Assembly (NCBI RefSeq): GCF_020622345.1
Contig: NZ_JACNMO010000002.1
Location: 310,001 to 374,000, forward strand
Reading direction: 5' to 3'
Source: Roseobacter weihaiensis
GTDB lineage: Bacteria > Pseudomonadota > Alphaproteobacteria > Rhodobacterales > Rhodobacteraceae
DNA: 64,000 nucleotides
Made by a program: the position numbers and the translations under genes. A model generated the notes under the pieces. The model ran no database searches. It saw nothing but the letters and a program-made list of their open reading frames with translations, and was not told where the DNA came from. Of this stretch, positions 16,546 to 26,082 are shown piece by piece (within the stretch, counting starts at the first letter, position 1; each line of letters starts with the position of its first letter).

Positions 16546-17697
16546 ATGAGCGGCAAACGTAAGTTGTTTGAAGAAGTGGCTACGGTCGACGCGGCCAAAC
16601 CCGCAGCACAGCCGGGCCGGATCGACAAAGGCCAGGACGGCGCGCGGCGCGCGATCCGGCTGTGGTTGCAAGTGCTATTTGCGCTGGTCTTTTTGATGAT
16701 TGCCGTGGGCGGGCTGACCCGACTGACCGACAGCGGGCTCAGCATCACCGAATGGCGCCCGATCACCGGCGCGCTGCCGCCGATGACTGCCGCCGACTGG
16801 CAGTCCGAGTTCGAAAAGTATCAGGCCATCGACGAGTTCCGCATCCAGAACCAGTGGATGGAGATGGCCGATTTCAAGGTCATCTACTGGTGGGAATGGG
16901 GGCATCGGCAGCTGGGCCGTGTCATCGGCCTTGTCTGGGCTCTGGGCTTTGGGTACTTCGCCATCCGACGGCAAATCCCCACCGGGTGGCATGGCAGGCT
17001 GCTCTGGCTGGGGCTGCTTGGCGGCGCACAGGGGGCCATCGGCTGGTGGATGGTGGCGTCGGGTGTGACGCAGGGCGAGGGGATGACCGATGTGGCCAGC
17101 TACCGTCTGGCCACGCATCTGGGGCTGGCCTTTATCATCCTGGGCTTCATTGCCTGGTATATCATGGAACTGGGCCGCAGGGCCTCTGATCTGATGCAGG
17201 CGCGCCGGGCCAAGGAGACCCGGCAATGGGGGCTTTCGACCGGGCTTTTGCATTTCACGTTTTTGCAAATCCTGCTGGGCGCGCTTGTGGCCGGCATCGA
17301 CGCCGGGCGCAGCTATACCGACTGGCCGCTGATGGGCGGGCAGGTCTTTCCCGCCACCGCGCTGAGCTTCGAGCCGCTGTGGCGCAATTTCTTTGAAAGC
17401 CCCGGATTGGTCCAATTCATGCACCGGGTCACCGGCTATGTGCTGATCGCCTTCACCGTTGTCGTCTGGCTGCGCGGGCGCAAATCCTCGCACCCAAACA
17501 CGCGCTTTGCCTTCAATGCGGTGCTGGCCGCCATGGCGCTGCAGATTGTGCTGGGGATTGTCACGGTGCTTTATGGCGCGCCCGCGCATATCGCGATTTT
17601 CCACCAGACGCTTGCCGTCATTGTCTGGGTTCTGATCCTGCGGGCCCGGTTCCTGAGCGGATATCCCCTTGCAACCTCAGTCAGAGGAGCCTCCTGA
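16546..17697 (+). CDS. ctaA: Heme A synthase (COX15/CtaA type 2)
   Basis: Inner-membrane monooxygenase that turns heme O into heme A for aa3-type cytochrome oxidase. It has 383 residues with about eight hydrophobic helices and conserved heme-ligand regions: GGLTRLTDSGLSITEWRPITGALPP after the first helix, FKVIYWWEWGHRQLGR, WWMVASGV, TDWPLMGG and QFMHRVTGYVL, and HIAIFHQTLAVIVW. This is the alphaproteobacterial/mitochondrial COX15 form. The start ATG 16546 has AAAGAGGA upstream. Its stop overlaps the start of the M32 carboxypeptidase gene by one base. Confidence 0.95.
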   Translation: MSGKRKLFEEVATVDAAKPAAQPGRIDKGQDGARRAIRLWLQVLFALVFLMIAVGGLTRLTDSGLSITEWRPITGALPPMTAADWQSEFEKYQAIDEFRIQNQWMEMADFKVIYWWEWGHRQLGRVIGLVWALGFGYFAIRRQIPTGWHGRLLWLGLLGGAQGAIGWWMVASGVTQGEGMTDVASYRLATHLGLAFIILGFIAWYIMELGRRASDLMQARRAKETRQWGLSTGLLHFTFLQILLGALVAGIDAGRSYTDWPLMGGQVFPATALSFEPLWRNFFESPGLVQFMHRVTGYVLIAFTVVVWLRGRKSSHPNTRFAFNAVLAAMALQIVLGIVTVLYGAPAHIAIFHQTLAVIVWVLILRARFLSGYPLATSVRGAS

Positions 17698-19175
17698 TGG
17701 CCTCATCCTACAACGCACTCCTGTCTTTCGCCCGCGACACGCAAGCCCTGTCTGCCATTGCCGGGCGGTTGGAGTGGGATCAGGAAACCATGATGCCCCG
17801 TGGTGCGAGCGCACAGCGCGGGCAAGAGGTTGCGGCCCTGGAAACGGTGCTGCATGCGCGCCGGGCCGACCCTCGCGTGGCGGACTGGCTTGCGGCGGCG
17901 GAGGGGGAGGACCTTGATGGAGAGGCGCAAGCGCAACTGCGCCATATTCGCCGCGGCTTTGACCGGGCCAGCAAGGTGCCTGCCAAACTGGCAGCCGGGA
18001 TTGCCCGCGTCACATCCGAAGCCCAAGGGGTCTGGGCGGAGGCGCGGGCGACGGATGATTTTGCCGGTTTTGCCCCAACCCTGACGCAGGTGATCGCGTT
18101 GAAACGCGAAGAAGGCGCGGCGCTCGCGGAGGGCGGCGACATCTATGACGCCATGCTGCAGGATTACGAGCCCGGTACCACCGGGGCTGAAATCGAAGCG
18201 ATGTTCGGCGCGCTCCGCCCCGAGTTGACCGCCCTGCGGGCCGCCGTGCGGGAGGCGAAAGCGCCCGCCGCCGTAACGGGCCATTTTGATGAAACGGCGC
18301 AGATGAAGCTCACGCGCAAGCTTGCCAAGACCTTTGGCTATGACATGATGCATGGCCGGGTGGACAAGGCCGTGCATCCCTTCAGTTCCGGCTCGGGTCT
18401 GGATGTCCGGATCACCACCCGGACCAACCCCGCCGATCCTTTCAACTGCTTTTATTCGACGATCCACGAGGTCGGCCACGCGGCCTATGAGCAGAACATT
18501 GATCGCCGCTACCTGCTGACGCCGCTGGGGCAGGGCGTGTCGATGGGGGTACATGAAAGCCAGAGCCGCATCTATGAGAATCAGATCGGGCGCAGCCGCG
18601 CCTTTACCGGCTGGCTCTTTGGCGAGATGAAAGACGCGTTTGGGGATTTCGGCATCCCGGATGAGGACGCGTTCTATGCCGCGGTGAACCGGGTCTCTGA
18701 CGGATTTATCCGAACCGAAGCGGATGAGTTGCAATATAATCTTCACGTGCTCTTGCGCTTTGATCTGGAGCGCGCGCTGATGTCTGGTGATCTGCAGGTC
18801 GGCGATCTGGAGACCGCGTGGAATGACCGCTTTCTGGCTGATTTCGGCTTTGCCGTGGACAGACCCTCCAACGGGGTATTGCAGGACGTGCACTGGGCCG
18901 TGGGTCTCTTTGGCTACTTCCCCACCTACAGCCTTGGCAATGTCTACGCGGGCTGTTTGCATGAAGCGATGTGCGCGGCGCTGCCAAATCTCGACGGGCA
19001 GTTGGCGCAGGGGGATACCTCTGCTGCCACCACGTGGCTGCGCGAGAATGTGCAAACCCACGGCGGGCTCTATGAGCCGCGGGAAGTGATCGCGCAGGCG
19101 CGCGGGGCCGCGCCTTCGGAAGCGCCCCTGCTGGCCTATCTGACGAAGAAATTCACCGCGCTATACGGCCTTTGA
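17697..19175 (+). CDS. M32 family carboxypeptidase
   Basis: Cytoplasmic zinc carboxypeptidase of the Taq/Pfu type, 492 residues. The zinc motif HEVGH is at residues 257-261 in STIHEVGHAAYEQ, and the downstream glutamate ligand is in GVHESQSRIYENQIGRS. Family motifs DVRITTRTNPADP, RTEADELQYNLHVLLRFDLER and GYFPTYSLGNVYAGCL are all present. It overlaps ctaA by one base (TGATG), so it is translationally coupled, although no functional link between the two is known. Nothing looks damaged. Confidence 0.94.
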   Translation: MASSYNALLSFARDTQALSAIAGRLEWDQETMMPRGASAQRGQEVAALETVLHARRADPRVADWLAAAEGEDLDGEAQAQLRHIRRGFDRASKVPAKLAAGIARVTSEAQGVWAEARATDDFAGFAPTLTQVIALKREEGAALAEGGDIYDAMLQDYEPGTTGAEIEAMFGALRPELTALRAAVREAKAPAAVTGHFDETAQMKLTRKLAKTFGYDMMHGRVDKAVHPFSSGSGLDVRITTRTNPADPFNCFYSTIHEVGHAAYEQNIDRRYLLTPLGQGVSMGVHESQSRIYENQIGRSRAFTGWLFGEMKDAFGDFGIPDEDAFYAAVNRVSDGFIRTEADELQYNLHVLLRFDLERALMSGDLQVGDLETAWNDRFLADFGFAVDRPSNGVLQDVHWAVGLFGYFPTYSLGNVYAGCLHEAMCAALPNLDGQLAQGDTSAATTWLRENVQTHGGLYEPREVIAQARGAAPSEAPLLAYLTKKFTALYGL

Positions 19176-19178
19176 GCG

Positions 19179-19529
19179 TTACAGAAGCGCCATGCGCTCT
19201 GCCCGCTCCATGTCGGGGTAGGGGCGGTAGAGGGCGAACTCCGCCGAGGCCACGAGGTCGTTCACGGCGCGGTGTTTTGCCGCCACATCGTCATCATGCG
19301 CCCCTGTCAGCCGGAAAGCTTCGTCCAGCTGCGCCAGCCCGTCCACCTCAATTTCCAGCATGAAGTCGCGGTAGCAATCTGCCGCGAGGTTGAGTTTGCG
19401 CCGCATCAGGCGCCAGGCGCCGATCACCCCGGCCGCCTGCAGATGCCCCATCCATTCGTCCAGCGCCTTGGCAAAGAGCAGGGCCTTGGCGTCGTCTTTC
19501 AATGTGATCATGCAGCAATAGATATTCAT
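19179..19529 (-). CDS. DUF6614-like small conserved protein
   Basis: Small protein of 116 residues from ATG 19529, which has GAGGTG 6 bases upstream. It begins MNIYCCMITLKDDAKALLFA and contains WMGHLQAAGVIGAWRLMRRKL and YRDFMLEIEVDGLAQLDEAF, which has the look of a ferredoxin-like (ABM/NIPSNAP-type) alpha-beta barrel subunit. I know of no function. It lies just downstream of gyrA on the same strand, separated by 55 bases, and ends convergently with the M32 peptidase. Confidence 0.7.
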   Translation of the reverse strand: MNIYCCMITLKDDAKALLFAKALDEWMGHLQAAGVIGAWRLMRRKLNLAADCYRDFMLEIEVDGLAQLDEAFRLTGAHDDDVAAKHRAVNDLVASAEFALYRPYPDMERAERMALL

Positions 19530-19584
19530 CCGGTCACCTCGCACAGCTTTTGTACAAGGGTGCCGTCAAACAGTTGATATGCGG

Positions 19585-22338
19585 TTAAGCCGTGTCGTCC
19601 GTGCCGTTTTCAGCCTCGCCCTGATCCGCAATCCAGGCAACACTGACCACTTCTTCGCCTTTGCCGGTGTTAAAAACCCGGACGCCACCCGCGCTGCGCG
19701 AGCGAAAGGAAATCCCCTCTACCGGCACCCGGATCGACTGACCCTTGGAGGTTGCCAGCATGATCTGGTCATCCATCTCTACCGGGAAGGACGCCACCAG
19801 CGCCCCGCCGCGCATGGCTTTATCCATCGCCTGCACGCCCATGCCGCCGCGTCCGCGCACGGGATAGTCATGACTGGAGCTGAGCTTGCCCGTACCACCC
19901 GCTGTCAGGGTCAGGATCAGGTTTTCAGCCGCCGACATCTCTGCGTAGCGGTCCGGGCTGATCGTGGCATTCGCATCGGTTTCCTCGTCGTCCGCAGGCG
20001 CATCGGCATCATCCGCCAGCCCCGCCATGGCGCGCCGCATCTTGAGATAGGCCGCCCGTTCATCGGAGGTTGCGTCAAAATGGCGGATGACGGACATGGA
20101 GACGACCCTGTCCTCGCCGGTCAGCTTGACGCCCCGCACGCCCAAAGAACTGCGCGAATTGAACACCCGCACATCCGTCGATGGGAATCGGATCGCCCGA
20201 CCCGAAGCCGTGACCAGCATCACATCATCGTCTGGCGAGGCGATGCGCGCATTTATCAGAGTGGTCTTTGCATGTTCGTCCTCGAATTTCATCGCGATCT
20301 TGCCGTTGGATTTCACATTGGTGAAATCGCTCAGCGCATTGCGACGCACGGTCCCTGCCGAAGTCGCAAAGACGATCTGCAGCTCAGACCAGTCCTTTTC
20401 GTCGCGGTCGATCGGCAGAATCGCCGCAATGGAGACGCCCGCAGGGATCGGCAGGATGTTCACGATGGCCTTGCCCTTGGAGGTGCGCCCCCCTTGAGGC
20501 AACCGCCAGGTCTTGAGCTTGTAGGCCATGCCGTCGGTTGTGAAAAACAGCAGTTGCGTGTGCGTGTTGGCGACAAAGAGGGTGGTGACCACGTCCTCTT
20601 CCTTGGTCTGCATGCCTGCGAGACCCTTGCCACCGCGCCGCTGGCTGCGGAAATCGGCCAAGGGGGTGCGCTTGATATAGCCGCCGGAGGTCACGGTCAC
20701 GACCATGTCTTCCCGCGCGATGAGGTCTTCGTCCTCCATATCGCCGGACCAGTCGACGATCTCTGTCCGGCGCGGCACGGCGAAGAGCTCGCGCACTTCG
20801 CGCAGCTCTTCGGCGATGATGCCCATGATCCGGTCGCGGGAGCCCAGAATTTCAAGGTATTCCTTGATCTTGCCCGCCAGTTCTTCCAGCTCGTCGGTGA
20901 CTTCCTTGACGCCGATCTGTGTCAGGCGTTGAAGCCGCAGGTCAAGAATGGCACGGGCCTGCGTCTCGGAGAGATTATAGGTGCCGTCGTCATTGGCCGT
21001 ATGGGTCGGATCGTCGATCAGCGCGATATAGGGCAGGATGTCCTGCGCGGGCCAGCGCCGGGTCATCAGCTTTTCGCGCGCCGCGGACGCATCAGCGGAC
21101 GACCGGATGGTGGCCACCACCTCGTCGATGTTGGTCACAGCCACGGCCAGGCCGCAGAGCACATGGCTGCGCTCGCGTGCCTTGCGCAGCAGATAGGCCG
21201 TGCGGCGCGCCACAACATCTTCGCGGAAGTCGATGAAGGAGGTCAGAAACTTGCGCAGGGTGAGCTGCTCCGGCCGCCCGCCGTTCAGCGCCAGCATGTT
21301 GCAGCCGAAATAGGTCTGCATCGGCGTGAACCGGTAAAGCTGGTTCATCACCACCTCCGCCGTTGCATCTCGTTTCAACTCGACCACCACCCGGACACCG
21401 TTGCGGTCGGATTCGTCCTGGACATGGGCGATGCCCTCGATCTTTTTCTCACGCACCTGTTCGGCGATCTTTTCGATCATCGTGGCCTTGTTCACCTGAT
21501 AGGGAATTTCGTCCACGACAATCGCCCAGCGGTCCTTGCGGATTTCCTCGACGCGGGTCTTGGCGCGGATGATGACGCTGCCGCGTCCCTCAAGATAGGC
21601 TTTGCGCGCCCCGGTGCGGCCCAGCATGATACCGCCCGTCGGGAAATCGGGACCGGGGACATAGTCGATCAATTGCTCGGAGGTCAGGTCCGGCTCTTCG
21701 ATCAGCGCGAGCGTGGCATCCACCACTTCGCCCAGATTATGCGGCGGGATGTTGGTGGCCATACCGACGGCGATGCCACCGGCGCCATTGACCAGCATGT
21801 TGGGGAAACGGGCGGGCAGCACGGTCGGCTCCTGCTGCTTGCCATCATAGTTGTCCTGAAAATCGACCGTATCCTTGTCGATATCGGCGAGCAGATAGGC
21901 GGCCGGCTTGTCCATGCGCACTTCGGTATAGCGCATCGCGGCGGGGTTATCGCCATCCATCGACCCAAAGTTGCCCTGACCGTCCAAGAGCGGCAGCGAC
22001 ATGGAGAAATCCTGCGCCATGCGCACCAGCGCGTCATAGATCGCGCCGTCGCCATGGGGGTGATACTGCCCCATCACATCGCCGACGGGTCGCGCGGACT
22101 TGCGGTAGGGTTTGTCGTGGCTGTTGCCGGTCTCATGCATTGCAAACAGAATGCGGCGGTGCACCGGTTTCAACCCGTCGCGCAGATCCGGGATTGCCCT
22201 GCTGACGATGACGGACATCGCGTAATCGAGATAGGACGTGCGCATTTCGTCCTCAATGCTGACCGACGGCCCCTCATAAGCGGGCCGTTCGGGCATCATT
22301 TCATCATCGTTTTCAGGAGGTTGTGGTGTGTCGCTCAC
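19585..22338 (-). CDS. gyrA: DNA gyrase subunit A
   Basis: Breakage-reunion subunit of DNA gyrase, 917 residues, GTG start at 22338. The catalytic tyrosine is Tyr137 in AAAMRYTEV-like context ([13 protein letters not shown]). The quinolone-determining loop reads [20 protein letters not shown], so the position matching E. coli Ser83 is Gly98 and that matching Asp87 is Asp102. The GyrA box, required for DNA wrapping, is [10 protein letters not shown] around residue 570. The C-terminal beta-pinwheel repeats follow, and the tail is acidic. A short linker rich in Asp ([15 protein letters not shown]) interrupts the pinwheel. The gene is divergent from usg with 191 bases between. Confidence 0.98.
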   Translation of the reverse strand: MSDTPQPPENDDEMMPERPAYEGPSVSIEDEMRTSYLDYAMSVIVSRAIPDLRDGLKPVHRRILFAMHETGNSHDKPYRKSARPVGDVMGQYHPHGDGAIYDALVRMAQDFSMSLPLLDGQGNFGSMDGDNPAAMRYTEVRMDKPAAYLLADIDKDTVDFQDNYDGKQQEPTVLPARFPNMLVNGAGGIAVGMATNIPPHNLGEVVDATLALIEEPDLTSEQLIDYVPGPDFPTGGIMLGRTGARKAYLEGRGSVIIRAKTRVEEIRKDRWAIVVDEIPYQVNKATMIEKIAEQVREKKIEGIAHVQDESDRNGVRVVVELKRDATAEVVMNQLYRFTPMQTYFGCNMLALNGGRPEQLTLRKFLTSFIDFREDVVARRTAYLLRKARERSHVLCGLAVAVTNIDEVVATIRSSADASAAREKLMTRRWPAQDILPYIALIDDPTHTANDDGTYNLSETQARAILDLRLQRLTQIGVKEVTDELEELAGKIKEYLEILGSRDRIMGIIAEELREVRELFAVPRRTEIVDWSGDMEDEDLIAREDMVVTVTSGGYIKRTPLADFRSQRRGGKGLAGMQTKEEDVVTTLFVANTHTQLLFFTTDGMAYKLKTWRLPQGGRTSKGKAIVNILPIPAGVSIAAILPIDRDEKDWSELQIVFATSAGTVRRNALSDFTNVKSNGKIAMKFEDEHAKTTLINARIASPDDDVMLVTASGRAIRFPSTDVRVFNSRSSLGVRGVKLTGEDRVVSMSVIRHFDATSDERAAYLKMRRAMAGLADDADAPADDEETDANATISPDRYAEMSAAENLILTLTAGGTGKLSSSHDYPVRGRGGMGVQAMDKAMRGGALVASFPVEMDDQIMLATSKGQSIRVPVEGISFRSRSAGGVRVFNTGKGEEVVSVAWIADQGEAENGTDDTA

Positions 22339-22529
22339 GTTGTCTGCTCAATTTTCCCGCAGGGTCTATATCTTGTGGATCAATCATAACAGAGGGCGCA
22401 CATAAGGTGCAATCCTTGAGTTCACAGCCTCTTGGCAGCCGCAGAAGATAAGTGATAACACGCTGTTTTTATTGAAAAGTAATTTTTTCATGCCATGCTG
22501 CCGAGAGTGAAGCAGTAAAGAGGTAAGAA

Positions 22530-22799
22530 ATGCCCCAGTCAGAGACAGAAATGATGCTCAAGGGTTACGGGCTGACGACAGCCGAATTCTTCTACCACAT
22601 GCCGGATTACACGCATGTGCTCAATACTTACGTCTGGCAGGACTATGACCTCGCGCCAGACCATCCGAAACTGTTTAAATTCGTCGAATTCTGGCAGTCG
22701 GAGATCGAAGGGCCACTGCATTCGGTGCGCTTTACCCACCGCAAGATGATCGGCCCCGGCGAATGGCGCAACGTGACCGGTGAGCTGACCCTTCATTAG
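22530..22799 (+). CDS. usg: Usg family protein
   Basis: Small protein of 89 residues, recognisable by GYGLTTAEFFYHMPDYTHVLNTYVWQDYDLAPDHPKL-type sequence and the end HRKMIGPGEWRNVTGELTLH. The family is widespread and nearly restricted to alphaproteobacteria; its role is unknown (the name comes from a gene next to a tryptophan gene). Shine-Dalgarno AGAGGTAAG precedes ATG 22530. It is convergent with the radical SAM gene, 13 bases apart. Confidence 0.85.
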   Translation: MPQSETEMMLKGYGLTTAEFFYHMPDYTHVLNTYVWQDYDLAPDHPKLFKFVEFWQSEIEGPLHSVRFTHRKMIGPGEWRNVTGELTLH

Positions 22800-22812
22800 C
22801 AGGTCAGGCCGG

Positions 22813-23760
22813 TCAGGCAGAACAACTCGCGCCCCCCAGAACACAGAATTTCGCACAATGCGGGTGGTTCAGGGCGACATCCTTTTCGGCCTCCTCAAGG
22901 GTCGCGCCAAGCTCGAACTCCGGCGCGTAGGGCAGCAGAGTGCAGGCGAGCACCGCGAGACGCGCGGCCCCGCGGCGCTTGACCACCATGCGCGAGGACG
23001 CACACATCATGTCATTGGGGGATTTGTTCAATATGCCCCAGCAGTCCGCGGTGATTTCGGGCACTTCGACGGTGGTGTCCATTTCGGGAAAGAGCACGGT
23101 CATCGACGGATCGTGCGCATCGATCTCGAATCCGTGCTCTTTGTAGAAAGCGGCATATCCGGCCCGGCTTTGCGCCTCGCTGTCGGCCATGATCGAGCGG
23201 CCTGCCACCGCCATGCGAAACCCGTTGTCCCGGAGCCATTGCATGCCTTCGAGCGTCTTGGCGAAAGCCCCCACGCCGCGTTCCGCGTCATGCAATGCGG
23301 GGTTGTAGTGATCGACCGAAATGCGCAGCGTCAGCTTGCCGGGGAATGCCGTCTGTAGCGCAACCAGTCCCTTTTGCATCGATTTGCGCATCATCGGACG
23401 CATGGCATTGGTGAGGATCAGAACATCATAGCCGCGCTCAAGGGATGCGCGGGCGATCTCGATCATCTGCGGGTTCATGAAGGGCTCACCGCCGGTAAAG
23501 GCAATCTCTGTCACCGGCCAGGACCGCGCGGTGAGCTGATCCAGAAAGTCGCGCACTTCACCGGCCGTGATATAGACCAGCGCATCATTGGTCGGGCTGC
23601 TCTCGATATAGCAGTTGACGCATTGGATATTGCACAGCGTACCGGTATTGAACCAAAGCGTTTTGGGACGGGTCAGAGCGACGCGCGCGCGGGGGGCACC
23701 GTCGGCGGTGACATCAGGGTTTTGGAACTTGCCCTGATTGGCCTCAAGCTGGTCTTTCAT
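22813..23760 (-). CDS. Radical SAM protein with Cys-rich C-terminus
   Basis: Radical S-adenosylmethionine enzyme of 315 residues. The [4Fe-4S]/SAM motif is CNIQCVNC (CxxxCxxC, about residues 42-49) within FNTGTLCNIQCVNCYIESSP, followed by EIAFTGGEPFMNP (the GGE SAM-binding motif). After the partial barrel there are six further cysteines, including MMCASS, LACTLLP and the extreme end HPHCAKFCVLGGASCSA, a SPASM/twitch-like arrangement that could hold auxiliary clusters. No peptide precursor or partner gene is evident. It could be a peptide or protein modifying enzyme or a metabolic one; sequence alone does not decide. A clean AGGAG precedes ATG 23760. Confidence 0.85.
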   Translation of the reverse strand: MKDQLEANQGKFQNPDVTADGAPRARVALTRPKTLWFNTGTLCNIQCVNCYIESSPTNDALVYITAGEVRDFLDQLTARSWPVTEIAFTGGEPFMNPQMIEIARASLERGYDVLILTNAMRPMMRKSMQKGLVALQTAFPGKLTLRISVDHYNPALHDAERGVGAFAKTLEGMQWLRDNGFRMAVAGRSIMADSEAQSRAGYAAFYKEHGFEIDAHDPSMTVLFPEMDTTVEVPEITADCWGILNKSPNDMMCASSRMVVKRRGAARLAVLACTLLPYAPEFELGATLEEAEKDVALNHPHCAKFCVLGGASCSA

Positions 23761-23943
23761 TTTGGTCCCGCTCCTTGCTGCAACTTGGCTGTGTTTGCGA
23801 TAGGCTTAAGCGGAAGGCAAGAAAACGACGCCTGTTTTCGATGCACAGTCTTGTGAAGACTTTACGATCAAGCGGTGTTTGCGCTAACAGATGCGCCATG
23901 GGTCGGGTGTCCGACGCCAACATGACAACAAAGGTGCCACAAT

Positions 23944-25407
23944 ATGGTTTCTCGCGTTATCCCTGTCGATCCGTTCGATCTTGTCATCTTTGGCGGGACC
24001 GGCGATCTGGCGCGGCGAAAAATCCTTCCAGGCCTTTTCAGACGCTACTGCGCCGGGCAGATGCCCGCCTCGGCACGGATCATCGGGGCCGCGCGCTCGG
24101 AGATCGACGATACCGGCTACCGCGATCTGGTTGGCGCGGCCATTCGCGAGTTTGGGGGCGGAAAGGCCTGTGAAGACGGGACATTGGACGCCTTTCTCGA
24201 TTGTATTTCCTATGTGGTGATCGACGCCAAGGGGACGGCCGGCTGGCAGGAGCTGACCGAAAAGGTTACCTCCAAGGACCGGGTCGAGGCCTATTACTTT
24301 TCGGTCGCCCCGTCGCTCTTTGGCCCTCTGGCCGAGAAGCTGCAAAGCCAGGGGCTGGCGGACCGGGAGGCGCGTATCGTGGTTGAAAAACCATTTGGCC
24401 GCGATCTGGAGACCGCGCGTGCCCTCAATGCCACGCTCGCGCGGTACTTCGACGAACGCCAGATCTACCGGATCGACCACTACCTGGGCAAGGAGACGGT
24501 TCAGAACCTGATGGCCGTGCGCTTTGGCAACATGCTCTTTGAGCCCTTGTGGAACAGCCAGTTCATCGACCACATCCAGATCACCGTGGCCGAAACTGTG
24601 GGCGTTGGCGGGCGGGGCGAGTATTACGACCGCTCAGGGGCGATGCGCGATATGGTGCAGAACCACCTCATGCAGCTTTTGTGCCTGATTGCGATGGAGC
24701 CGCCCGCGCGATTTGACCCCGACGCGGTGCGCGATGAAAAGCTCAAGGTGATCCGCGCCCTCGATCCGGTGGAGCCACACCACATCGTGCGCGGTCAGTA
24801 TGAGGCGGACCCCGAAAACGCCGATGCGCACCCCGACTATCGCACGGCGGTGGAAAATCCGCGCTCGACCACCGAAAGCTTTGTCGCGCTCAAGACCCAT
24901 ATCGCCAACTGGCGGTGGGCCGGCACGCCGTTTTACCTGCGCACCGGCAAGCGGATGCAGGCGCGCTCCAGCGAAATCACCGTTGTGTTCAAGGACACAC
25001 CGCATTCGATCTTTCCTGAAGATGCCGGGCGGCACCGCAATATCCTGTCGATCCGCCTGCAACCCAATGAGGGCATTACCCTTGGCGTGACCATCAAGGA
25101 ACCGGGGCCGGGGGGGATGCGGCTTATCGATGTGCCGCTCGACATGACTTTTGCCGAGGCGCTTGGCCCTGAGGGCAGCGAAAGTGTTGACGCCTACGAG
25201 CGGCTTATCATGGATGTGATCCGGGGCAACCAGACCCTTTTTATGCGCGGCGACGAGGTGGAAGCCGCCTGGGAGTGGACCGATCCGGTCATCAAGGGCT
25301 GGACAGAGCGCGGTGATGTGCCCAAACCTTACGACAGTCACAGTCAGGGCCCGGATGCAGCCCTGCAGCTGATACGGCGTGACGGTCGCGAATGGCAAAA
25401 GGTGTGA
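23944..25407 (+). CDS. zwf: Glucose-6-phosphate 1-dehydrogenase
   Basis: First enzyme of the oxidative pentose phosphate and Entner-Doudoroff routes: oxidises glucose 6-phosphate to 6-phosphogluconolactone with NAD(P). It has 487 residues. The N-terminal Rossmann motif is FGGTGDLARRKILPGL, the substrate and catalytic signature RIDHYLGKE is at residues 176-184, and VVEKPFGRDLETA precedes it. C-terminal domain motifs FYLRTGKRM and RLIMDVIRGNQTLFMRGDEVEAAW are intact. It heads the operon zwf-pgl-pgi, with 3 bases to pgl. Confidence 0.97.
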   Translation: MVSRVIPVDPFDLVIFGGTGDLARRKILPGLFRRYCAGQMPASARIIGAARSEIDDTGYRDLVGAAIREFGGGKACEDGTLDAFLDCISYVVIDAKGTAGWQELTEKVTSKDRVEAYYFSVAPSLFGPLAEKLQSQGLADREARIVVEKPFGRDLETARALNATLARYFDERQIYRIDHYLGKETVQNLMAVRFGNMLFEPLWNSQFIDHIQITVAETVGVGGRGEYYDRSGAMRDMVQNHLMQLLCLIAMEPPARFDPDAVRDEKLKVIRALDPVEPHHIVRGQYEADPENADAHPDYRTAVENPRSTTESFVALKTHIANWRWAGTPFYLRTGKRMQARSSEITVVFKDTPHSIFPEDAGRHRNILSIRLQPNEGITLGVTIKEPGPGGMRLIDVPLDMTFAEALGPEGSESVDAYERLIMDVIRGNQTLFMRGDEVEAAWEWTDPVIKGWTERGDVPKPYDSHSQGPDAALQLIRRDGREWQKV

Positions 25408-25410
25408 GAT

Positions 25411-26082
25411 ATGAATCTGATCGAATATCCTGATCGCGACATGGCGTACATGCGTGTGGCCGATGTTCTGGCCGGGGCGCTCAAGCAATGCTTGCTGGTG
25501 CATCCCGTGGCCAGCTTCGCCGTTCCGGGCGGCACCACACCGGGTCCGGTCTTTGACGTGTTGAGTGCCGCCGATCTGGCGTGGGAGCGGGTGACGGTCA
25601 TGCTCACGGATGAGCGCTGGGTTCCGGACACCCATGCGCGCTCCAATGCGGGTCTGATCCGCGACCGCTTGCTGCAGGGACCTGCCGCCAAGGCGCGGTT
25701 CATGCCGTTTTACCGCGAGGGGCTGAGTGCTGCTGAAGCGTCCCCTCTGCTGTCCGAGGATATGGCGGGGCATCTTCCCCTATCACTGGTGCTGCTGGGG
25801 ATGGGAGCGGATAGGCACACGGCCTCGCTCTTTCCCAGCGCAACCGGGTTGGCGCAGGCAATGGCACCGGATGCCCCCGCCGTCTGTGCCATAGAGACAG
25901 AGAGCCAGCCCGAGCCGCGGATCACTCTGAGCGCGCCGGTCCTCAAGGGCGCGATGGACAAGCATCTGGTGATCTTTGGCGAGGACAAGCGGCGTGCGCT
26001 CGAAGAGGCATCGGGAAAACCGCCACTCGAGGCCCCCATCAATGCCGTTTTGGAAGAAGGACAGATTCATTGGGCAGCCTGA
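25411..26082 (+). CDS. pgl: 6-phosphogluconolactonase
   Basis: Hydrolyses 6-phosphogluconolactone to 6-phosphogluconate. The 223-residue protein has the SIS-like/GlcN6P-isomerase fold with [16 protein letters not shown] near the N-terminus, [23 protein letters not shown] and the [17 protein letters not shown] motif (usually GMGxDGHTASLFP; here Asp-Arg replaces Asp-Gly). It is shorter than the E. coli type and of the zwf-linked DevB/Pgl kind. It starts 3 bases after zwf and its end overlaps pgi by 13 bases. Confidence 0.93.
   Translation: MNLIEYPDRDMAYMRVADVLAGALKQCLLVHPVASFAVPGGTTPGPVFDVLSAADLAWERVTVMLTDERWVPDTHARSNAGLIRDRLLQGPAAKARFMPFYREGLSAAEASPLLSEDMAGHLPLSLVLLGMGADRHTASLFPSATGLAQAMAPDAPAVCAIETESQPEPRITLSAPVLKGAMDKHLVIFGEDKRRALEEASGKPPLEAPINAVLEEGQIHWAA

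Noticed and set aside
19579-22389. 936-codon open frame covering gyrA in antisense
   Set aside because: Striking in length but its translation is a His/Gly/Arg-rich shadow without motifs, and the same effect is seen opposite typA, alaS and cckA.
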